Below are positions 53,152 to 64,000 of a stretch of DNA of 64,000 bases, piece after piece. Origin of the DNA: Euphorbia lathyris (lineage: Eukaryota; Streptophyta; Magnoliopsida; Malpighiales; Euphorbiaceae); the NCBI RefSeq assembly GCF_963576675.1, contig NC_088914.1, positions 86,488,441 through 86,552,440 of the forward strand, written 5' to 3'. The position numbers and the translations under genes are program-made. Each line of letters begins with the position of its first letter. The stretch's first letter is position 1. The notes below the pieces were generated by a model. The model had not been told where the DNA came from. It was given only the letters and a program-made list of their open reading frames with translations, and did not search any database.

Positions 53152-53163
53152 GCTCTGGTACCA
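53152..53163 (-). promoter_or_regulatory. Primer binding site, Met-type variant
   Basis: The minus strand reads TGGTACCAGAGC, one base from the standard TGGTATCAGAGC, two bases from the LTR end at 53166. Confidence 0.7.
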
Positions 53164-53165
53164 CC

Positions 53166-53814
53166 TGTCACGGGGCCAACTCGTTGACACCGTGTGACGC
53201 TTACTTTTCCCCAGAAGGTAGTCAAGAGTTATGCCTCACAATATCTGCAATAGGCACATATACGGATTAGGAACAAGCTATATATCGGAAAAAATACAGG
53301 GGCAAGCATTCACATTAACATCACGCAGACAAGCCACATAGACCCTACATAACAATAGGCAACAGAATCACAGTAGGCAACAAAATCACAAAAAAGTATA
53401 TGAATAATGCATGAGCGATGTAAAACCTGAATGTTACACCGTCAGTAGCGGTATGGGGGAGAGGGGAAGATCCTAGGTCTATTCTAGTGTCAGTCTCGGA
53501 GAGATTAGTCCTCCCCCTATAGTGTTTCTTACACCAAGGCGAGGCCTAAGGGCAATAGACGTTACAACGTTCCATTCACCTCTGCCCTCGATTGCGCACA
53601 CACTCTCCCCCACTTTACATCCAAACTCTCCCCCATTACATACGTTGGAATTACATCGATTTCCCCCCTTTTACACTCTCCCTAACAGGAGGCACCACTA
53701 CCCTCTCATTGGCTCCTGCAGTTTTTCAACTCCGACTTACATGATTGCCTACAATAGAACCTCCTGCGATAGGTACACTAGCCGTCTCTAGAATGACTAA
53801 CTATTTTCACTACA
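53166..53814 (-). repeat. LTR of truncated element, copy 1
   Basis: 649 bp; minus-strand start TGTAGTGAAAATAG, end CCCCGTGACA next to the primer site. F-box relic sequence begins about 34 bp beyond it. No partner LTR is seen within the copy. Confidence 0.65.
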
Positions 53815-53847
53815 ACGATTTGGTGGCTTTAGCGCTGGCGAAACTAT

Positions 53848-54250
53848 TTAGCTTATGATATCAATTGGCCTGTCAAGTGTAACTCCTAAACTAACATCTT
53901 TATCTATCATGTTACCAAGCACTGAAATGAATGTCATGTTCACTGATATTTCACGGTAAAATCCCGAGTTAAGGAATCTTACGGTTGTCATCTTGAATGA
54001 TTAGGTACGTTTTTAATTGAAAAAATGATGGGAAAAGTGAATTTTTAGCTTCTCGGAGTTCAATTGGACAGCAACACACCTGAAGCTACAAGTCCTCACA
54101 TTTCAGCTTTGTTAGGGTTTTTCATTTCCTTACTGTGATTGCAGCAAGTTGCAAATGCAGTTTTAGTTCCTGAGAATATGTCTATCTTAATCAAATCTAT
54201 AGGACGATATCGTGAGATAACTTATGGAAGGGTTGCTAATCAAATGCAGT
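53848..54250 (+). pseudogene. F-box gene 3' relic, copy 1
   Basis: Matches exon 3 end, intron 3 and pieces of exons 4 and 5 of the F-box gene (CAATTGGCCTGTCAAGTGT, AACATCTTTATCT, ATGTCATGTTCACTGATATT). Exon 3 has an in-frame TAA (CGGTAAAAT for CGACAGAAT) and TGG to TAG at its end. Large internal deletions. Retained intron sequence shows DNA-level duplication. Dead. Confidence 0.8.
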
Positions 54251-55020
54251 TTTTTTGCTCCACTTTTCAGAGTGTTTAACATTTACTCCAAACCGCAAGA
54301 AATATAGTGTTTAGCTAAGTTTATATGACATCAATGTTAAAATTTGGATTGAAGAGAGCTATGAAAATCTTCTATATTTTGTTCTTTTTTGACAAAAAAA
54401 AGTTCAGAGAGCAGAAGTAACTCCAGTATAAAAATCTGAAAAAGTTTCAAGGCCACGGACTTATAAGAGAACTATCGATATCTCCACAATTTAAAAGTTC
54501 ACAAATACAAGTTAGAAATTTCCTCCACAAACTTTTTCACTAAAATTGTCTAACTATGCCTACCTAGCAAACATTCAAACCAAGTTTAGACAAACAATCA
54601 CCGGAATAGTGACGAGACAACCATGTCAGAAACAACTTATTATCATCTCATATATAAAAGTTTCATTTCCAACATAATTGTCACATCAACGTTCCAGTGA
54701 TTTTTCTGTATGAAATGTCCGGATGACTAACTTAAGACATGCAAATGCTTTACACTTGCGACTGTGGCATTGGGATCTTTTGGCATGAATATTTCTTTTT
54801 GTATTCTCTGTAATCTTTACTTGAAAGGTTTCGAGTCGCCTGAAAAAAATTGACATAAAAGATTATATATCATTAGCTGAGACTCTTGATACAATAGTTT
54901 GAGGAAAGCACTATTTATCCCGTGAGCTATAAACTAATATTAGCGTTTATCCCGTTGACGTCTCAAAGTTTGTGTTTAATGACTGCTAATCGCAACACAC
55001 TAGAAGAGCTAAGGTGAAGT
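54251..55020 (-). repeat. Non-coding flank with inverted arm, copy 1
   Basis: 54251-54725 has no gene signal. 54726-55020 is an inverted copy of part of 51310-51760 (for example GACTAACTTAAGACATGCAA, AAGCACTATTTATCCCGTGA), able to pair with it in a transcript. Confidence 0.7.
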
Positions 55021-55181
55021 AACCAAGCATATGTTTAATTTATGCAATAAATAATATTAATTTCATCTCTAAATTTTGTTTCATTTCTGAGATAATCTAT
55101 ATTCACCATATTGATGACATGATTTATGGGATTGAGATTAGAGGTTAAGGTATGTGAACATTATGAACTTATTTATCCTCT

Positions 55182-55595
55182 TTGATTATCAAAATCTGTA
55201 ATACTTCTTGGTTCTCTGAGTTAGTAGATACTTTCTGTGCTTCACAAACCACTCAATGCCGTTACACATTCCAATATGGGGATGGCACTGCTACATCAAG
55301 ATATTATGTAGCAGATTTGTTGCATCTTGATACAGTTTCGGGTGGATGTGTGACTAGCAATTCTTCGGCTCCAGTTGTTTTTGGGTAAGTTGTCAGCAGT
55401 CTAGAATCTGAAAATTATAGATAGCACTTTTTATCATCTTGAACTTTTACAAGTCGAATTTTGCGAATTTAGATGGTCCACATTAATTGATGCAGGTGTA
55501 GCATATTACAGATTGGAGATTTGACAAAGTATGATAGAGCAGTTAATGGGATTTTTGGATTTGGGCAACAATCCATATCTGTCATCTCACAACTT
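55182..55595 (+). pseudogene. Aspartyl protease (A1, plant type) fragment
   Basis: Two exons with a phase-matched GT-AG intron. Exon one (to 55384) carries QCRYTFQYGDGTATSRYYVA, DLLHLDTVSGG and NSSAPVVFG; exon two (55496-55595) carries [20 protein letters not shown] and [13 protein letters not shown]. These are the middle of plant pepsin-like aspartic proteases, which are usually secreted or membrane-anchored. Neither DTG/DSG active-site exon is present, so it cannot be active. The kept intron shows a genomic fragment. It lies at the junction between the two segmental copies. 55600-56375 is AT-rich with no clear exon. Confidence 0.85.
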
Positions 55596-56375
55596 GTTTT
55601 CGGTTTTTTACTGATTCCTAATGATTTTTTTTCCTTTTTATTTATTTAGTTAAAGATATGGGCTTGGAGCTGCATAGCTTTTGGTTTAAATTGTCACTGG
55701 AACAAAATTAAAAGATTTACAGGTTTGTTTATTTAAATTTGCTATTAATATTATTTTAGAAAGATATATTATTTTTCTCTTTATTGAATTTTTTTTTCCT
55801 TCCATCATTAGTGTACCATAATCATATTTCATTTGATTTTCTCACTTGGGCTCCTAATACTTTAGCTTCTTTTTATCTGAATGCAGAAAGTATAATTCAT
55901 ATAATGCATTGATATAAAATATTGGCAGCTATTATTAACTTGATTTTAAGTTGTGCACAGTTTGGTTTTTCACAATATTATTTGTTAGAATTCTACATAT
56001 TTTTGTCCGGAAAAATTAAATAAAGGAAATTTTTATCTTCGCTTTACAATGGATGAGTTTTGAATGTTATTGATCATTCCTTGCTAGCCTATATATAATC
56101 ACATATGGAGTATAATATACCAATGTTTATTATTTTGTCTTCACTAATTTTGTTATATATCTTTTAAATGTTTTTTTCTTTCGTTATTTTGATGAATTGA
56201 GTTCGGATTAGCTATTCGTGTGATTTTGCAAGGATTCAAGCTATTGAGCCTTTAGAAGAATCCCTAAAATTGATATATAATATTTGTGATCCCATAAATG
56301 TTGGTAATTTGATATGTAATGTATTGAAAGCATCAAATCCTATCTTAAAAATGTCAAAATGGTAAGGTGTAATAT

Positions 56376-56597
56376 TGTAGAGAATTTACAGTGAATCTGT
56401 AACACTGGATTATAAACTCCAGCCCACTTGTCAAGTTGTTAGATAGTTTGTTAGATGGTTAATCAGTTTATCTTCTTGTATAAATGAGAGAGCTAATACA
56501 CTGGATTCAATAGGTTGTTATAAACAATATTCAGAACTTTAATACAGATTTTTCTTCCTCATTCTCTTTCTTTCATTCATCCTTCTATTTCTGTACA
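56376..56597 (+). repeat. Copia LTR (222 bp)
   Basis: TGTAGAGAATTTACAGTG...TTTCTGTACA with a TGTATAAATGAG TATA-like stretch; a standard primer site follows directly. Confidence 0.75.
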
Positions 56598-56610
56598 TGG
56601 TATCAGAGCC
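56598..56610 (+). promoter_or_regulatory. Primer binding site (initiator tRNA-Met)
   Basis: TGGTATCAGAGCC directly after the LTR. Confidence 0.9.
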
Positions 56611-56755
56611 CCAAAAGGAATTTCTTGATTCCTAATGAATTCCTGGTAAAATTCTGCATTAGTTTGGAAGGTTGGTGTTTTTGAAAGGAAGAAACAGGAG
56701 CAACAACACATTTGCTTCATTGTTTACTGAAGAAGAAGACGATCAAACTGAAGAA

Positions 56756-56929
56756 ATGGTGAACAACACTGAAAATCGCAGCGGTGGTTCCGGAGCAAGA
56801 AATAACAATATAGATCCACAAGATACCCAGCAAAATCGTGAATCCTCTTTCATGGATCTACCTAATTCTGATAATCATCCAGGTTTATCTCTGGTGAGTG
56901 CTCCTCTGACTTCTAGCAATTATCTCTAG
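56756..56929 (+). pseudogene. Copia gag N-terminus, truncated
   Basis: ATG at 56756; the frame leads to HPGLSLVSAPLTSSNYL, the conserved start of copia gag (Retrotran_gag_3 type), where a W-S-R-S-M-like block should follow. Instead it meets TAG at the join to hAT sequence (about 56923). An upstream in-frame extension from 56672 exists. Only the element's first 550 bp remain. Confidence 0.8.
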
Positions 56930-57358
56930 GAGAAGAGTCACGTACAGAACGAAGTCCCCTCCACTCCAGGGAAGAACAAATTTTGACAGTGGAGGAGACT
57001 ATGGAGAGGACGATATTAGTTTGGAGGATGATCTTGATGATGATGATTATTAGTTTTTGTTGTGTGTTCTTTTTGATTGACAATGAATGGTTATTAGTTT
57101 AGTAGCATCAGTTCTAGTTAGGTACTTTAGGTTAAGACGTTAAGAATATGTTCGTATCTTTATGAAGTATGAACTTAATTTGGTGTTTTTGACATTTATG
57201 ATTTAGTATTATGTTTTTAAGTGTTTTTTTTTTTGGTTTACTCTTAACTAGTAAAAGAGTATATATCTTTATTTTATTTTATGCGCCTCGCCCTGTGCCT
57301 TGAGCCTAGGCTCCACGGCGCCTTTAACAACTATGCGAACATTGTGTAATGATTGCAG

Positions 57359-57688
57359 ATGCATTGTAAGGAGGACCTTAAAGAAGAAACGGAAGAAGAG
57401 CATGATCTTTCATATGTACCAGAATATCTCGAGGACTTTTCATTTTCTTACTTCCATTGCAGCAAGTTGCAAATGCAGTTTGCCGAGTATTTGCTGAAAT
57501 ATGCAAGTGCTCTTGAGAAGATGTCCATCTTAATCGACCCTAAAGGATCCCAATATCCTTTTTATAAAGGACGATATCGTGGGATGACTTATTGGAGTGT
57601 TGCTAATACACTGCGGGAATTTGACAAACGCAATATTCTGGATGTCCAAACGTCTGAAGAAATCATTTTTGGGTCCATTTCTCGTTGA
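57359..57688 (+). pseudogene. Orphan FBD-domain exon (intact last F-box exon)
   Basis: After GATTGCAG a 109-codon frame reads MHCKEDLKEETEEEHDLSYV, then YLEDFSFSYFHCSKLQMQF, AEYLLKYASALEKMSIL and a C-terminal GRYRGMTYW block, ending SISR and TGA. This fits an FBD domain, found at the C-terminus of plant F-box/LRR proteins. No F-box or LRR exon precedes it in this copy; hAT and copia fragments do. It is the undamaged version of the exon deleted in two places at 49884-50015. Confidence 0.8.
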
Positions 57689-57898
57689 TTAACTGCCAAG
57701 CTATCAGAAATGTTGCAGACAGGTAAGTTCTCCTAATCGCGATTAGACTCTTAAAATGATATGTGTGTGAAATTATTGGTGAACTGGGTTTAGTATATAC
57801 AAGTTAAAAAGAATTATCAGACCTGTTGAAACTTATGATGCTAAAAATGACCTGATTTGAATCCATTTTAGACCATAAATAAGTAGTAGGGGTGTTAA

Positions 57899-58321
57899 TG
57901 AGCCATGATGGTTCCCAAACTATTTGAGCTCGGCTCGAGTTCGGGATCGGCTCGAGACATTAACGAGCCGAACTGAGCTTCCTTAGGTTCGGCTCGAAAG
58001 CTCGCGAGCAGGCTCGATTGATTTTTTATATGTTAAAACTATATGGTTGTAGACTTTATGTTAAATTTGAATTTGTTAGCAACTCTTTAATCTTATAATT
58101 TTGTTTAAATTTGTTGTCAATTGTATGTTAAATTTGTTTTAAGTTTAAATTTGGCGTTTCCTTCGTTAGAAAGCTGAAATTTAATAATAAAATGCTAAAT
58201 AAGGGACAATGAATAAATTAAAATCGAACCATTCGCGAGCTTTTCTTGAGTCGATCTTGTGCCGAGCTTGAACCGAGGCTAAAATTATAGGCTCATCAAA
58301 CTTCGAGCTCGAGCTGAACTT
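57899..58321. mobile_element. GGGGTG-ended hAT-like MITE, truncated copy
   Basis: Begins GGGGTGTTAATGAGCC after TAAGTAGTA (57890-57898) and stops abruptly at 58321, losing the right end. Confidence 0.7.
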
Positions 58322-60189
58322 ATAGCAATCAATCACATTTGGTTCCCGACATATATCTATCAATCACATTTAGTCTAATTTAGATAAAAATTAGTGCAGA
58401 TGTAAAGAAAGTAAGAAACCCGTTAAATTGCACACGAAATTATTGCTGGTCAGTTGGAGAAGTACTGATGTTCTCTAAGGGTGTAGAAGGGGAGAAATAA
58501 GTGGTATTCGGATGTGAAATATTATTTGAAAACTAAGACAACTAAGTAGATTGTTACAATTGTGTTGCGATTAGCGGTCATTAAACACAAACGTTTGACG
58601 GGTCTCCTTTATATATGCAGTGAAAATCTGTTTAAATTTTACCAAATGTGATTGATAATATTCTTATAGTCCTAATAGGTCAGAAGATAAACGCTAATAA
58701 TTTTTATAGCTCACGGGCTAAATAGTGCTTTCCTCAAAGTATTGCATCTATTGTATCAAGAGTGCTAACGGTATATATAATCTGTTTTGTCAATTTTTTT
58801 TTTCAGTCGACATGAAATCTGGATTTGAAGTAAAGATTACAGCGATTAGGAAAATAAATATTCATGCCAAAAGATCCATTGGTAAAGCATTTGCATGTCT
58901 TAAGTTAGTCACCTGGTTTAGGGGTAAATTACGTCGATGGTAACTGAAGTTTGGGGTCTGTTTCATAAAGATTACTGGACTTCATTTTGTTTCAATAAAG
59001 TCCTTGAACTATCTTTTTTATTTCAATAAAGTTATTCTAGATATTTTAGACAGAAAAAATCACCGGATTTGTGACGTGATAGTAAGTTCTTTCTAACATT
59101 ACTACCACGTCACTATTTAGTGACCTTTTCTCTCTGAATTTGTTCGAGTGACTTTTTATTGAAAAAAAGGAAAGCTCAATGACTTTATTTAAACAAAAAG
59201 AAGTTTGGTGATCTTTGTAAAACTAACTCAAAACTTAAATGACCAATTCTACCCTGGTTTCGCAGTTTCGCGTATTTTACAAAGATGTTTTTATGGCTTA
59301 AAAGTTTGCAAGTGTAAGCATGAAGTTTTCTCCATTTGTTAATGCTATCAATGATCGGTACGAATTTTAGTCATTTATTATATTTTATTCTTTAGGATTA
59401 CGATGGTACAAATGAGACCGAAAACTGCTAAAATTTGGTTTGAATGTTTGCTCGGTAGGCATATTTAGACAATTTTAGTGAAAAAGTTCCTCTTTACGAA
59501 TGGAGGAAAGTACCGAAACCTAGTACTTGTAGTTGCAAACTTTTTAACTGCGAGGATGTCTACGTAAATGTGTGAAACCAGGATATTTTGATGTGTGAAA
59601 CCGAGTTTTTATATTAAGCATCCGGTCTTCCATGTCACTTGCTGGACTTCAAATTCACATTTGGACACGTGTATTGTGACCCCACTGAATAAATAAAATA
59701 GTGAGACCTCTTATAATGTGTGAATCCGTATTATACATGTCAAAATAAGTATGGAAGGTCATCCGTTTGACATGAAGAACTGAGTGCTTCTAATAATTTA
59801 AATTCTTTACTGCCCTTGTTGAAATTTTGGTTATTGATTATGCTTATGTGATAAATGGAGTTCAATAATGTTAACTGTGATATTTTCTCTATAATTAGAA
59901 TTATTCATGAAGTTTTTTTATTACAGATTTAATATCATAAAATTGTAAAACTCAATTTTTATGAATATTAAAACTAGAAGTGTTTAATCCAGGAGCTTAT
60001 GCAAATTGCATGTATTCTATAGGCTCGAAATTTCAATTGCTCCCCGAACTTTCAGAAGTTCCAAATGATGTGTATTTGTGTCTAATTGCAAAGCTCTCTT
60101 CAATCCAAATTTCTTCTTGGCAAATAATTTTTTATTGTTTTTAAATTAACAAAGCAAAATGTTGTGATTATGCTTAGTTCATAATAAAA
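58322..60189. other. Flank of orphan exon, no gene seen
   Basis: Corresponds to 51000-52250 of copy 1. 58947-59549 is an extra block flanked by AACT on both sides, with a foldback-like ACGTCACTATTTAGTGAC region, probably a MITE or a deletion in copy 1. ORFs here are not gene-like. Confidence 0.4.
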
Positions 60190-61218
60190 GAATAAGCTCA
60201 GCCCAACATGAAGCACTGAGATAGAATTGCAGTTCATTGAGGAAGTTACAAAAGCAGTTTAGGATGACAAGCAATGGTTGAGGGTACGCCCCATCCTAGG
60301 CTCTAAAGCAAGTACTTCGTTGAAAAAGCTGCAAAAGCAGAGATGTGTAAGGGGGGAGTTTGGCCATAGCAAACTCAACTCCAAGAATTGGCAAACCTAC
60401 GAGAAGGTTTTGGTAGGGAGTGACGAATGGAATGTATCAACATACGCTGATGAAAGAGGCGGAGTTGGTATAAGGACACTATAGAGGACAATGATTATCC
60501 TGGCGTTGGATTCCCGCCACCCTTGGATCAGTAGTTGGAACTGGTTTAAATGATCCACCCTCGTCCACTAGGGACAGGAGAGTTGGGTATACATCCTTCG
60601 CGAAGGAGACATATGTCTCCATAAAGGGGAATTCTATGGATTCTATGGGACCGTCGAGAGCCCATAGTTCGTGTCTATTCTAGGGCGAGGTTTAATCACA
60701 GGGAGACCCTCCGGAACGGAATACCAACATATGCATTGACATAACGCTTAAAGGGGGATAGACCCCTTCAGTAGGAGTTGGCTGGCCATAGTTCGTGCCC
60801 ATTCTAGGGCGAGGTTTAATCACAGGGAGACCCTCCGGGACGGAATACCAACATATGCATTGACATAACGCTTAAAGGGGATAGACCCCTTTGGTAGGAG
60901 TTGGCTGGCCAAGATTTGGGAAAAGTTGAGGTGCCACACAGGGGTTTTGGCCTGGCTCGGACCTGGCCCGTGACAAGATACACCACTCTCCTGGGATCGA
61001 AGGCTAATACTTCGTTGAGGAAGCTGCAAACATTGTCTTACAGGAAGAGACAATGGATATAGAGATGCACCCCCATCCCAGGCTCTAATGCAAGTACTTC
61101 ATTGGGGAAGCTGCAAAAGTAGTTTGGGAGGAGACAAACAATGGTTGAGAGATGCACTGCCCTTCTGGGCTCGAGACACTTAAAGCTTGTCATTGTGCTT
61201 TCCCAGCTATCGATTTCC
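60190..61218 (-). mobile_element. LTR-element interior remnant, copy 2
   Basis: Counterpart of 52250-53151. A stretch of about 124 bp is tandemly duplicated (60662-60785 and 60786-60911; CCATAGTTCGTG ... GGAGTTGGCTGG) where copy 1 has one. No coding domain. Confidence 0.55.
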
Positions 61219-61913
61219 GCTCTGGTACCACCTATCACGGGGCCAACTCGTTGACACCGTGTGGCGTTTACTTTTTCCCAGAAGGTAAGCTAGCCAAGAG
61301 TTACGCCTCACAATATCTGCAATAGGCACATATACGGGTTAGGAACAAGCTATATACCGGAAAAAATACAGGAGCAAGCATTCACATTAACATCACACAG
61401 GCAAGCCACATAGACCATACATAACAATAGGCAACAGAATCACAGTAGGCAACAGAATCATAGAAAGGGATACAGTATATGAATAATGCATGATCGATTT
61501 TATTAATCGTAAAACCTGAATGTTACACCGTCAGTAGCGGCAGGGGGGAGAGGGGAAGATCCTGGGTCTATTCTAGTGTCAAGTCCTGGAGAGATTAGTC
61601 CTCCCTCCTATAGTGTTTCTTACACCAAGGCGAGGCCTAAGGGCAATAGATGTTACAACGTTCCATTCACCACTGCCCCCCGATTGCACACACTCTCCCC
61701 CACTTTACATCCAAACTCTCCCCCATTACACTTATACACTCTCGTGTAATTACATCGATTTCCCCCCTTTTATACTCTCTGTAACAGGCGGCACCACTAC
61801 CCTCTCATTGGCTCCTGCAGATTTTCAACTCCGACTTACATGATTGGCTACAATAGAACCTCCTGCGATAGGTACACTGGCAGTCTCTGGAATGGCTAGC
61901 TATTTTCACTACA
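61219..61913 (-). repeat. Primer site and LTR of truncated element, copy 2
   Basis: Primer site complement at 61219-61230; LTR 61233-61913, with the end dinucleotide next to the primer site changed (TATCACGGGG for TGTCACGGGG). Confidence 0.65.
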
Positions 61914-61941
61914 ACGATTTGGTGGCTTTAGCACTGGCAAA

Positions 61942-62350
61942 ACTATTTAGCTTATGATATCAATTGGCCTGTCAAGTGTTAACTCCTAAACTAACATCTT
62001 TATCTATCATGTTACCAAGCACTGAAATGAATGTCATGTTCACTGATATTTCACGGTAAAATCCCGAGTTAAGGAATCTTACGGTTGTCATCTTGAATGA
62101 TTAGGTACGTTTTTAATTGAAAAAATGATGGGAAAAGTGAATTTTTAGCTTCTCAGAGTTCAATTGGACAGCAACACACCTGAAGCTACAAGTCCTCACA
62201 TTTCAGCTTTGTTAGGGTTTTTCATTTCCTTACTATGATTGCAGCAAGTTGCAAATGCAGTTTTAGTTCCTGAGAATATGTCTATCTTAATCAAATCTAA
62301 AGGACGATATCGTGAGATAACTTATGGAAGGGTTGCTAATCAAATGCAGT
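61942..62350 (+). pseudogene. F-box gene 3' relic, copy 2
   Basis: Counterpart of 53848-54250 with the same in-frame TAA and TAG lesions, so the relic died before the segmental duplication. 62351-62839 has no gene signal. Confidence 0.8.
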
Positions 62351-62839
62351 TTTTTTGCTCCGCTTTACAGAGTGTTTAACATCTCACTCCAAACCGCAAG
62401 AAATATAGTGTTTAGCTAAGTTTATATGACATCAATGTTAAAATTTGGATTGAAGAGAGCTATGAAAATCTTCTATATTTTGTTCTTTTTTGACAAAAAA
62501 AAGTTCAGAGAGCAGAAGTAACTCCAGTATAAAAATCTGAAAAAGTTTCAAGGCCACGGATGGCCACGGACTTATAAGAGAACTATCGATATCTCCACAA
62601 TTTAAAAGTTCACAAATACAAGTTAGAAATTTCCTCCACAAACTTTTTCACTAAAATTGTCTAACTATGCCTACCTAGCAAACATTCAAACCAAGTTTAG
62701 ACAAACAATCACCGGAATAGTGACGAGACAACCATGTCAGAAACAACTTATTATCATCTCATATATAAAAGTTTCATTTCCAACATAATTGTCACATCAA
62801 CGTTCCAGTAATTTTTCTGTATGAAATGTCCGAATGACT

Positions 62840-63770
62840 AACTTAAGACATGCAAATGCTTTACACTTGCGACTGTGGCATTGGGATCTTTTGGCATGAA
62901 TATTTATTTTCGTATTCTCTGTAATCTTTACTTGAAAGGTTTCGAGTCGCCTGAAAAAAATTGACATAAAAGATTATATATCATTAGCTGAGACTCTTGA
63001 TACAATAGTTTGAGGAAAGCACTATTTATCCCTTGAGCTATAAACTAATATTAGCGTTTATCCCGTTGACGTCTCAAAGTTTGTGTTTAATGACTGCTAA
63101 TCGCAACACACTAGAAGAGCTAAGGTGAAGTAACCAAGCATATGTTTAAGTGTCAACTGTCAAGGCATAGTGGATCTAGATGTGACATCAAGTATAACAT
63201 GTAGCATTTTTAAACTGTCAAGGCATACCGAACCTAGGAACGCCCGGCTCGAGAATCGAAAAGATCAAGCTCGAAACTTGTCAGAGTCTGGATTTTTTAA
63301 GCTCGAAGCTCAACGAGCCTATGATTTTAGGGTCGGTTCAAGCTCGACTCGTGAACGGCTCAATTTCAATTTATCCATGGTAGCTGATTTAGCATTTTAT
63401 TATTAAATTTCAGCTTTCTAATGAAAGAAACACCAAATTTAAACTTGAAACAAATTTAACATACAATTGAGAACAAATTTAAACAAAATTAAAGAAATAT
63501 AGTTGCTAACAAATTCAAATTTAACATAAAGTGTCTACAACCATATATAGTTTTAAGTTTACAACAAATTTAACATATAAAATAAAACTGACAAAAAAAT
63601 ATAGCAATTAAAAAATCAATCGAGGCAAACTTTAAGGAAGCTCAGCTTGGCTCGTGAATATCTCGAGTCGATCCCAATCTCGAGCCAAGATCGAATAGTT
63701 TGCGAACCAATGTGGCTCATTAACACCCCTACTACTTAGTTATAGTCTAAAATGGATTCAAATCAGGTAT
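62840..63770 (-). repeat. Inverted arm, copy 2 (longer)
   Basis: Inverted copy of sequence from about 50290 to 51760. It includes the GGGGTG-ended element with its TAAGTAGTA flank (63730-63738, as TACTACTTA) and the adjoining TAGTCTAAAATGGATTCAAAT. In copy 1 this arm stops at 55020. Confidence 0.7.
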
Positions 63771-63849
63771 CTGCTCCAAAAAAGAGAAAAAGAAATTACG
63801 AATGCCATTTTTAGCACCATATACTTTGACACAGGTCTGATAATTCTTT

Positions 63850-64000
63850 TTAACTGGTAGGGATGTAAACGGGGTAGGGAGGCGCAGAGAATGCATTTTC
63901 CATCCCCGTTCCCCGAGTAGTCGGGGATTCCCCATCCCTGTACCCACGAGTTTGACGGGACAGATTTGTCAACTTTTTCCCCATAGAGAATCACCGATTA
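63850..64000. other. Edge of a GC-richer repeat running off the window
   Basis: Starts GGGATGTAAACGGGGTAGGG, with CCCCGTTCCCCGAGTAG and its complement-like stretch nearby, typical of plant DNA-transposon or SINE-like repeats. The end is outside the window. No gene. Confidence 0.3.

Larger units (their letters stand above)
49470..55020 (+). repeat. Segmental duplication, copy 1
   Basis: Matches 56930-63140 in the same order and orientation, with offsets of 7465 to 8091 bp caused by indels. It includes the hAT part, F-box last exon, a GGGGTG-ended element, non-coding flank, an LTR fragment, an F-box relic and an inverted arm. Confidence 0.85.
56930..63140 (+). repeat. Segmental duplication, copy 2
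   Basis: Counterpart of 49470-55020, high similarity by eye. It differs by extra blocks at 58947-59549 and about 59580-59800, a 124-bp tandem duplication, and a truncated GGGGTG-ended element. Confidence 0.85.

Noticed and set aside
52805..53270. Several 60-95-codon ORFs repeated at 60820-61238
   Set aside because: They recur because of the segmental duplication, are not conserved in frame between copies, and lie in non-coding LTR-element sequence.

Overview
The window is repeat-dense nuclear DNA of a flowering plant, most likely a eudicot. The signs are an F-box/LRR/FBD gene family, split exons resembling plant glutaredoxin, alpha-amylase and aspartyl protease, and Ty3/gypsy (Tat- and Athila-like), Ty1/copia, LINE, Helitron-like, hAT-like and MITE elements. 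I cannot name the species. There is no operon structure, no CRISPR array and no convincing RNA gene. All similarities are by eye.

Layout. 1-4074: AT-rich DNA with a glutaredoxin-like exon, a Helitron-like element (449-3658) and a LINE 3' end inside it. 4075-14008: a complete Tat-lineage Ty3/gypsy element with 5-bp target duplications, near-identical LTRs, a gag-pol broken by one frameshift and four in-frame stops, and an antisense multi-exon gene between integrase and the 3' LTR. 14009-15681: host relics (alpha-amylase-like exon, CACTA-like end, a second copy of the glutaredoxin intron). 15682-20909: a pol-less Ty1/copia element on the minus strand. 20919-27045: a mosaic of two Athila/Tat-type LTR and primer-site regions, a copia integrase fragment and inverted LTR pieces.

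27044-41370: a tandem array of seven F-box pseudogene units (about 1.9 kb each, minus strand). Most carry the same solo LTR at the same position and the same foldback MITE. A 5'-truncated LINE sits in unit C.

41371-50015: a second LINE insertion with a 16-bp target duplication about 360 bp upstream of a five-exon F-box gene (plus strand). Intron 2 of this gene carries a young LTR element (44080-47169) with apparently identical LTRs, a gag-like ORF and a 605-codon ORF of unknown function but no reverse transcriptase or integrase. This is the best candidate for something undescribed. Intron 4 carries hAT-like elements, and the last exon is shortened by two deletions.

49470-64000: a direct segmental duplication of the F-box gene's 3' part and flank (offset 7.5-8.1 kb). 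It contains inverted arms, LTR fragments and F-box relics, with an aspartyl-protease fragment and a copia 5' end at the junction. The intact form of the damaged last exon survives, orphaned, at 57359-57688.

Most genes here are retroelement genes or relics. The only plausible host protein-coding gene is the F-box gene at 43708-50015, and its activity is uncertain.
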